DNA from: an uncultured Oceanospirillales bacterium | GTDB taxonomy: Bacteria; Pseudomonadota; Gammaproteobacteria; Xanthomonadales; SZUA-36 | Direction of reading: 5' to 3' | Assembly (NCBI GenBank): GCA_913055655.1 | Contig: CAJXKA010000001.1 | Span: 124,001 to 188,000, forward strand | DNA: 64,000 bases | Shown: piece by piece, positions 58,549-64,000 of the stretch | Numbering within the stretch: the stretch's first letter is position 1 | Layout of the letters: each line of letters opens with the position of its first letter | Translations under genes and position numbers: made by a program | The notes under the pieces: generated by a model | Database searches by the model: none | What the model was told of the DNA's origin: nothing | What the model saw: the letters and a program-made list of their open reading frames with translations, nothing else

Positions 58549-59490
58549 TTAGACGGCAGGCGGTGACAACAAAGTGTCGAGCGACTGCTCCATCTTCGAC
58601 AGTTCTTCGGCCAGACACTCGATAAATGGCTGTGCGGCCGTGTGAGTATCCCGCTGGCTGGGCACGATGGCCATGAACGGCATGGTCGGCCGGCTGGCAA
58701 GTCGATGTACCCGAAACCCCGGGTCATCACGATCATGGGCCAGGGCGTACACGGTGACCGCATCGATCAGCGTATAGCCGAGCCCGCGTTGAACCAGCCG
58801 GCCGGCCAGGTGATGGGTGTGAATGTGGGCGACCACGTTCGGGGTCACACCGGCGTCGACGAAAACGCCGTTACAGGCCAGCGCCAGCGCCGTGCCGTCG
58901 AAGGCGGCGATGTAGGGGGTATCCTGGAGTTCCTCCGGCTGCAAAGCCTGTCCGGGGCGTGCCGGAAAGTCATCCGGCACCACGGCCAAAAGCTCGGTTT
59001 CTGCCAGCACCTCGCCCACCACGTGGGTTTCTTCCACGCGTCCGATTGTGAAGCCCAGGTGGTAAGCGCCGGGGCGCGCGTCCAGGCGCGCCAGGATGTC
59101 CTCGGTGTTGGCCGTGGTCACCGAGTAGGCGTAGTGGTCGTCCCGGGCCGCGAAGTGGGCAATGGCGTTGGGCAGCAACTGGAGTGAAAGCGTCGGGATC
59201 GCGGCGATGCGCAGCTGCCCGCCCTGGCCCTGGCGCAAGCGGTTGGCCAGCAGTTCAAACGCCGCCAGCGCGTCATGCGCGCGTTGCGCCTCGTCGAATA
59301 GCGCACGGGCTTCCGCGGTCGGCACCAGTCGCCCGCCGCGACGGTGAAACAGGGTTACACCCAGGCTGCGTTCGGCCTGCTTCAGCGTGGTGGTAACAGA
59401 AGGTTGCGAGACGCCCAGTTGCCGGGCCGCTTCGGTAACGGTGCCACAAGTCATCACGCTGAAGAAGATTTCCAGGTGCCGGTAATTCAT
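58549..59490 (-). CDS. LysR-family transcriptional regulator
   Basis: A 313-residue regulator. N-terminal winged HTH: YRHLEIFFSVMTCGTVTEAA, RQLGVSQPSVTTTLKQAERS, LGVTLFHRRGGRLVPTAEA. The C-terminal co-inducer domain begins near GQLRIAAIPTLSLQLLPNAI. It is divergent from the aminotransferase-BKACE pair and upstream, same strand, of the TonB receptor and GGT, so it probably senses a catabolic intermediate. Confidence 0.94.
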   Translation of the reverse strand: MNYRHLEIFFSVMTCGTVTEAARQLGVSQPSVTTTLKQAERSLGVTLFHRRGGRLVPTAEARALFDEAQRAHDALAAFELLANRLRQGQGGQLRIAAIPTLSLQLLPNAIAHFAARDDHYAYSVTTANTEDILARLDARPGAYHLGFTIGRVEETHVVGEVLAETELLAVVPDDFPARPGQALQPEELQDTPYIAAFDGTALALACNGVFVDAGVTPNVVAHIHTHHLAGRLVQRGLGYTLIDAVTVYALAHDRDDPGFRVHRLASRPTMPFMAIVPSQRDTHTAAQPFIECLAEELSKMEQSLDTLLSPPAV

Positions 59491-59503
59491 CGTCGATCCT
59501 GAT

Positions 59504-59518
59504 TTAGGGTGAGCCTAA
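59504..59518. promoter_or_regulatory. LysR-type binding site in the divergent gap
   Basis: TTAGG-GTGAG-CCTAA is a dyad; T59505 and A59517 give the T-N11-A LysR pattern. It lies 13 bases before the regulator ATG and 50 before the aminotransferase. Confidence 0.6.
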
Positions 59519-59568
59519 TATATTAACCAAGATTATGGATAATGAAAAACAAGTAATTTGACTTATGA

Positions 59569-60957
59569 ATGGCCGGCGGATTGAATGGGCGCAACGTGTT
59601 AAACGCACTGGAACCACTCCCGGAAATGACTGCAGTCCTCTACCGAGAACCGCCTTTTCAATACCCCGAAGCCGTCAGTGCCGAGGGCAGCTGGATCACC
59701 GACGCGCGCGGCCAGCGCTACCTCGACATGAGTGGTGGCGCCGCCGTCTCCTGTGTCGGCCATGGTCACCCCACGGTGGTGCAGGCCATTCGTCAGCAGC
59801 TCGACACCATGGCCTTCGCGCACACGGCGTTTTTCACAAACACGCCGCAGGAGGCGCTCGCTGAACGATTGCGAGGGCGAATCGGTGATGACAACGCCCG
59901 TGTGTACTTCAGCTCCGGCGGCTCGGAGGCCAACGAAACTGCATTGAAACTGGCCTGGCAATACCAGCGCGCCGTTGGCGAGGCCAGCCGGCAGGTGGTC
60001 ATCAGCCGCGAGCACAGCTATCACGGCAACACGTTCGGCACGCTCTCGGTGAGCGGAAACCCGGGACGCCGCCGCGCCTCCGCCGCACCCCTGCTGGACT
60101 GGCCGCGGATACCGCCGTGCTATCCCTTGCGGGAACAGGCTGGTGACGAGTCATTGGCACAGTATGCGCAGCGGTCCGCAGAAGCGCTGGAGCAGGCCAT
60201 TCTCGAGGCCGGGCCTGGCAATGTCGCTGCCTTCATCTGTGAGCCGGTGGTCGGTTCCTCGCTGGGTGTCGTGGCGCCGCCGCAGGGATACCTGGCCCGC
60301 GTACGCGATATCTGCGACCGGTACGGCGTGCTGTGGATTGCCGATGAAATCATGTGCGGCAGTGGACGCACCGGGACGTGGTTTGCCTTTGAGCAACTAG
60401 GACCCCAACCCGACATTGTCACGCTCGCCAAGGGGATCGGCGGGGGCTACGTGCCGCTGGCGGCAACGGTGCTGAACGGGCGCATCGCTGAAGTGCTGGA
60501 AGCTGGCGGATTCGCCCATGGCCATACCTACGTTGGGCACGCGACGGCCTGCGCTGCGGGCCTGGCCGTCCAGACCGTCTTTGACGAAGAGAACCTGCTG
60601 GAACGTGCCGCCATGAACGGGCGGCACCTGGCCGCACTCCTGAATGACCGGTTCGGTCAGCACCCAAACGTGGCAGAGGTCCGGGGGATGGGGATGTTTC
60701 ACGGGCTGGAACTGGTGGCCGACCGGGAGACACTTGCCGGATTTCACGACCGCCCGGGAATCGCCACCGACATTCGACGGGCCGCGATGACCGAGGGCCT
60801 GGTTTGTTATCCGGGCAGCATCACTGTAAGTGGTGCCACCGTGCCGCACATTATGCTCGCACCGCCGCTGACGGCCACTGTCGATGAACTGGCCGAGGGT
60901 GTAGACCGGCTTGCCAGGGCGCTGGCGCGGGTCCTGCAGTCGGGCAACCATTCGTGA
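59569..60957 (+). CDS. Class III (omega-type) aminotransferase
   Basis: A 462-residue PLP enzyme. SSGGSEANETALKLAWQYQR binds the cofactor phosphate, Asp in LWIADEIMCGSGRTG, and the Schiff-base Lys in VTLAKGIGGGYVPLAATVLN. Such enzymes use omega- or beta-amino acids and diamines. The start is uncertain: the ATG at 59569 has no good ribosome-binding site, and a GTG at 59596 or ATG at 59626 are possible. Its stop overlaps the BKACE GTG; together they suggest that it makes a beta-keto acid for the next enzyme. Confidence 0.92.
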   Translation: MAGGLNGRNVLNALEPLPEMTAVLYREPPFQYPEAVSAEGSWITDARGQRYLDMSGGAAVSCVGHGHPTVVQAIRQQLDTMAFAHTAFFTNTPQEALAERLRGRIGDDNARVYFSSGGSEANETALKLAWQYQRAVGEASRQVVISREHSYHGNTFGTLSVSGNPGRRRASAAPLLDWPRIPPCYPLREQAGDESLAQYAQRSAEALEQAILEAGPGNVAAFICEPVVGSSLGVVAPPQGYLARVRDICDRYGVLWIADEIMCGSGRTGTWFAFEQLGPQPDIVTLAKGIGGGYVPLAATVLNGRIAEVLEAGGFAHGHTYVGHATACAAGLAVQTVFDEENLLERAAMNGRHLAALLNDRFGQHPNVAEVRGMGMFHGLELVADRETLAGFHDRPGIATDIRRAAMTEGLVCYPGSITVSGATVPHIMLAPPLTATVDELAEGVDRLARALARVLQSGNHS

Positions 60958-61802
60958 ACGAGCGCTCTAAAACTGTCTGCCGCCCGCCACTAGTGGTGAT
61001 GGCCGCCCCGAATGGCGCCCGCCTGGGGCATGAAGACCACGTGGCAATACCGCTGACCGCCCGCGAACTCGCCGATGAGGCGGAAGCACTGGTCGACAGC
61101 GGTGTGTCGGTTCTGCATCTGCACGTCCGGGACAGCGTCGGGCGGCATACCCTGGATGACTCCGCCTACCGCGAAGCCATCCACGCCATCACCTCGCGCG
61201 TGAGCGACCGATTGATCCTGCAGGTGACGACCGAAGCCGTGGGTATCTACCGACCCGATGAGCAGATGGCGCTGGTCCGCGCGCTGCGTCCGCCCGCGGT
61301 TTCTCTGGCATTGCGCGAACTCTGCCCGGACGAGGCTTCGGAAGGCGTTGCGGCGGCGTTTTTTCGCGACGTCCTGGCCGGCGGCACCTGGCCGCAATAC
61401 ATTCTCTATACGCCGGAAGAGGTCGCCCGTTTTGAGCGAATGCGCCGCGCCGGGGTGTTTGGCGAGGACCATCCATTCGTGCTCCTGGTTCTCGGACGCA
61501 AAGGCGCCGGTATCCCGGGTTCGCCGGAAGGATTACAGGCCATGCTTGGTGAGCTCGGCACGGCCGCAGTACCCTGGGCCGCCTGTTGCTTTGGCTCGCA
61601 AGAAGCCGCCGTGATGAGTGCCGCCGCCAGTGCGGGCGGACACGTACGAATCGGGTTCGAAAACAACTGTTGCCTGCCCGGTGGGGCTTTGGCCACGAAC
61701 AACGCGCAACTGGTGCGCGCCACGCTCGCAGGCATCGACCGTCAACCGGCCGATGCCGGGACGGTCAGACGGATGTTCGGATTGAGCGGCCGCTTGAACT
61801 GA
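60954..61802 (+). CDS. BKACE family beta-keto acid cleavage enzyme (DUF849)
   Basis: A 282-residue zinc enzyme that, in this family, condenses a beta-keto acid with acetyl-CoA to give acetoacetate and a CoA ester. Signature LHLHVRDSVGRHTLDDSAYR (zinc His pair), VVMAAPNGARLGHEDHVAIP at the N-terminus, and the conserved Glu in HVRIGFENNCCLPGG. Specificity varies between subfamilies and cannot be read here. GTG start overlaps the aminotransferase stop. Its 3' end overlaps malQ by 38 bases on the opposite strand. Confidence 0.92.
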   Translation: MNERSKTVCRPPLVVMAAPNGARLGHEDHVAIPLTARELADEAEALVDSGVSVLHLHVRDSVGRHTLDDSAYREAIHAITSRVSDRLILQVTTEAVGIYRPDEQMALVRALRPPAVSLALRELCPDEASEGVAAAFFRDVLAGGTWPQYILYTPEEVARFERMRRAGVFGEDHPFVLLVLGRKGAGIPGSPEGLQAMLGELGTAAVPWAACCFGSQEAAVMSAAASAGGHVRIGFENNCCLPGGALATNNAQLVRATLAGIDRQPADAGTVRRMFGLSGRLN

Positions 61803-63315
61803 CCCACTCCGCCACCTGCTCAATCCGCGCCGGCGTCAGCGCGTCCGGCTGCATGCGCCAGCTCCAGTTGCCCTGCGTGGTGCCGGGCCGGTTCACACGC
61901 GCCGCTGAACCCAGTCCCAGGATGTCCTGCATCGGCGCCAGGGCGATCGCGGCGTGGCTGGAAAATGCCAGTCGCATCATGTCGTGGTGGATGGTTTCGG
62001 GCCGGCCACCGGTCAGGGCGAGTGCGCGCTGGCGTGCGAAATCAATTTCTTCCGGCGAGCGGGTGTCCTCGCCGCTGCCCAGGAACCAGCCCAGCGTGGT
62101 GTCGTTGTCGTGGGTGCCGGTGTAGCAAACGCTGTTCTCGGTGACGTGGTCGATGTGGAATTCCGGGTCACAGACGTCGAACTGCAGCACCACCATGCCG
62201 GGGATGCCGTGGCGCTCGCGCAGGGCATCCACCTCGGGCGTAATCACGCCCAGGTCCTCGGCGACGATGGGCAGTTTGCCCAGCGACTTTTCCACCGCCT
62301 CGAACAGCGCATCGCCGGGGCCGGGGACCCATTCACCGTTACGCGCGGTATCGGCGCCGAAGGGTACCGACCAGAAGGCTTCGAAACCGCGAAAATGGTC
62401 GATGCGAACCAGGTCGGACTGGGCCGCGGCAAATCGGATGCGCTCGATCCACCAGCTGAAACCGTCACGCAAATGATGGTCCCAGTCGTACAGCGGATTG
62501 CCCCATAGCTGGCCGTCCTCGCTGAAGTAGTCCGGCGGCACACCGGCGACGTGCGAAGGCCGCCCGTCACGGTCCACCCGCAGCATTTCCCGGTTCGCCC
62601 AGGCGTCGGCGCTGTCCAGCGCGATGTAGATGGGCATGTCGCCGAACAGCATCACGCCCCGGTCAGCCGCGTACCGCTTCAGCGCGTGCCACTGCCGATG
62701 GAACAGGAACTGGGTGACGCGAGTGCGCTCGATGGACGCCGCGAACCGGTCGCGCGCCTGGGCCAGTGCGGCAGGCTCCCGGTGCACGAACGCCGGCGCC
62801 CATTCCGGCCATGGACGCTCGCCGTGTTCGGTTTTCAGTACCCGGAACAAGGCGTAGTCGTCCAGCCAGGCGTCACCCGCGCCGTGCAGGAAGTCCTCGT
62901 ACTCGGGCCGTAGCGGTTGTCCGGCAGGGCCGGCGAATGACTCGGCAGCCCGGGCCAGGAGGTCACGCTTGAGCGGAATCAACGGGCCGTAGTCGACGTG
63001 ATCACGCGGCAGGCGCGTCAGCGGTTCCAGGTCACCGGCGCGCAACAACCCCTGCTCTACGAGCGGCTGCAGGCCCACCAGGTTGGCGTTGCCGGCGAAA
63101 GCAGACAGAGGCTGATAGGGCGAATCACCGTAAGCGGTCGGGCCCAACGGCAGGAACTGCCAGACGCCGATCTGCATTTCGGCCAGCAGGTCGACGAACT
63201 GCATGGCGCTGTCGGCCATGTCGCCGATTCCATGCGCGCCGGGCAGCGAAGTCAGGTGCATGCCCACGCCTGCCAGGCGGCGTTCTGACAGGATGGATTC
63301 GCCGGTCGTCGTCAT
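61765..63315 (-). CDS. malQ: 4-alpha-glucanotransferase (GH77)
   Basis: Cytosolic amylomaltase of 516 residues that transfers alpha-1,4-glucan segments in maltodextrin or glycogen metabolism. GMHLTSLPGAHGIGDM and GVWQFLPLGPTAYGDSPYQP are the typical N-terminal motifs; the catalytic nucleophile Asp is in VRIDHFRGFEAFW, the acid Glu in IVAEDLGVITPEV, and the third carboxylate in YTGTHDNDTTLGW. No glycogen genes are adjacent. It follows proA by 6 bases on the same strand. Confidence 0.96.
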   Translation of the reverse strand: MTTTGESILSERRLAGVGMHLTSLPGAHGIGDMADSAMQFVDLLAEMQIGVWQFLPLGPTAYGDSPYQPLSAFAGNANLVGLQPLVEQGLLRAGDLEPLTRLPRDHVDYGPLIPLKRDLLARAAESFAGPAGQPLRPEYEDFLHGAGDAWLDDYALFRVLKTEHGERPWPEWAPAFVHREPAALAQARDRFAASIERTRVTQFLFHRQWHALKRYAADRGVMLFGDMPIYIALDSADAWANREMLRVDRDGRPSHVAGVPPDYFSEDGQLWGNPLYDWDHHLRDGFSWWIERIRFAAAQSDLVRIDHFRGFEAFWSVPFGADTARNGEWVPGPGDALFEAVEKSLGKLPIVAEDLGVITPEVDALRERHGIPGMVVLQFDVCDPEFHIDHVTENSVCYTGTHDNDTTLGWFLGSGEDTRSPEEIDFARQRALALTGGRPETIHHDMMRLAFSSHAAIALAPMQDILGLGSAARVNRPGTTQGNWSWRMQPDALTPARIEQVAEWVSSSGRSIRTSV

Positions 63316-63321
63316 GTCGGA

Positions 63322-64000
63322 CTAGTCGCGGGTCTGCCCCGCGCCGCGCACCACCCACTTGTAAGAGGTCAGTTCCGGCAGCGCCATCGGTCCGCGCGCG
63401 TGTAGCTTCTGCGTGCTGATGCCGATTTCCGCGCCCATGCCGAACTGGCCGCCGTCGGTGAATGCCGTCGAGGCGTTGGCATAAACGGTGGCGGCGTCGA
63501 CCTCGTTGAGGAATCGCTCGATCACTGCCGGGTCGGTGGCGACGATGGCTTCAGAATGTTTCGAGGAATGCGCGTGGATATGGTCCAGCGCCTCGTCCAG
63601 GTCGTCGACCACTTTCACCGACATCCGCATCGACAGGAACTCCTGGCCGAAATGCTCCGGCGCGGCGTGGTGCAGCGCGGCGGCATAGTGGCCATCCAGC
63701 ATCGCGTATGCATCGTCGTCGGCGTAGACCTCGGTGTCGTGGTTGCGACCCAGGTCGTCTAGCAGTTCCGGCAGGCGTGGCAGCAGTTCGCGGTGCAGCA
63801 CCAGCGTGTCCAGCGCGTTGCACACGCTGACCCGCCTGGACTTGGCATTGGTGACGATCCGCTTCGCAGCGTCAAAGTCGGCGCTGGCGTCGACATAGGT
63901 ATGGACGATGCCCGCACCGGTCTCGATCACCGGCACCCGCGCGTGGTCGCGCACGAAGTCGATCAGCCCTTTGGAGCCGCGCGGAATGGCGAGATCAATA
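63322..64000 (-). CDS. proA: Gamma-glutamyl phosphate reductase, N-terminal part beyond window
   Basis: Second enzyme of proline synthesis, reducing gamma-glutamyl phosphate to the semialdehyde. Only the C-terminal 225 or so residues are inside the window; the start lies past 64000. The aldehyde-dehydrogenase fold shows [20 protein letters not shown], the catalytic Cys in [13 protein letters not shown], and the C-terminal [20 protein letters not shown] and [20 protein letters not shown] segment that is diagnostic for ProA. Confidence 0.95.
   Translation of the reverse strand, partial: IDLAIPRGSKGLIDFVRDHARVPVIETGAGIVHTYVDASADFDAAKRIVTNAKSRRVSVCNALDTLVLHRELLPRLPELLDDLGRNHDTEVYADDDAYAMLDGHYAAALHHAAPEHFGQEFLSMRMSVKVVDDLDEALDHIHAHSSKHSEAIVATDPAVIERFLNEVDAATVYANASTAFTDGGQFGMGAEIGISTQKLHARGPMALPELTSYKWVVRGAGQTRD

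Overview
The window is GC-rich, densely coded chromosomal DNA of a free-living, probably marine or aquatic, Gram-negative gammaproteobacterium. The order map-glnD-dapD-(ArsC-like)-dapE is the arrangement known from Xanthomonadales and relatives. Together with a TonB-dependent receptor, azurin, an RND pump, sulfatases and a MoxR/Bat operon, this suggests the Xanthomonadales/Wenzhouxiangella/Woeseia neighbourhood, which is an inference from gene content. I see no rRNA, tRNA, CRISPR array, insertion sequence or phage gene. Fifty-five protein genes are supported; the first (RND permease) and last (proA) run off the window edges.

Layout. 1-4.4 kb: RND efflux permease and adaptor, minus strand. 4.5-10.4 kb: map, glnD, dapD, yffB-like and dapE (methionine removal, PII signalling, lysine/diaminopimelate synthesis). 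10.4-13.3 kb: small envelope or exported proteins (two-helix membrane protein, retropepsin-like protease, EF-hand protein, BON protein). 13.4-16.9 kb: a receiver-only protein and a sigma-54 activator, divergent from a histidine kinase. 17-20.8 kb: clpB behind a sigma-32-like promoter, then bioY and azurin. 20.9-25.4 kb: a Fur-box-controlled ferric iron ABC operon opened by an unrecognised exported protein. 25.6-31.9 kb: DUF11 protein, YedI, Tat-exported oxidoreductase, MBL-like protein, phosphodiesterase-sulfotransferase-solute-binding operon. 32-35.5 kb: uup, a spermidine-synthase-like methyltransferase and purU. 35.6-45.2 kb: two tandem sulfatases, then a tightly overlapping MoxR-DUF58-DUF4381-VWA-TPR-BatD operon. 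45.2-47.6 kb: Lrp regulator, class V PLP enzyme and 2OG-Fe dioxygenase. 47.8-52.9 kb: exported amidohydrolase, histidine-rich hendecad-repeat protein, lipoprotein and Cys/Met-metabolism PLP enzyme. 52.9-61.8 kb: LysR, TonB receptor, gamma-glutamyltransferase and hydrolase, divergent from an aminotransferase-BKACE pair. 61.8-64 kb: malQ and proA.

The most interesting reading is regulatory. The 442-base gap between the EF-hand and BON genes carries two outward-facing sigma-54 promoter candidates around one central imperfect palindrome, about 160 bases upstream of both predicted starts. A sigma-54 activator gene lies just beyond, and the receiver-only gene beside it may have a third such promoter. 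A second candidate system is the LysR/TonB receptor/GGT/hydrolase/aminotransferase/BKACE locus, which reads as uptake and breakdown of an unidentified amino compound through a beta-keto acid. The sulfatase-Bat cluster, including a BatA-BatB-like fusion whose second VWA domain has lost the metal-site Asp, is a third. All functions are read from sequence by eye; no database search was run.
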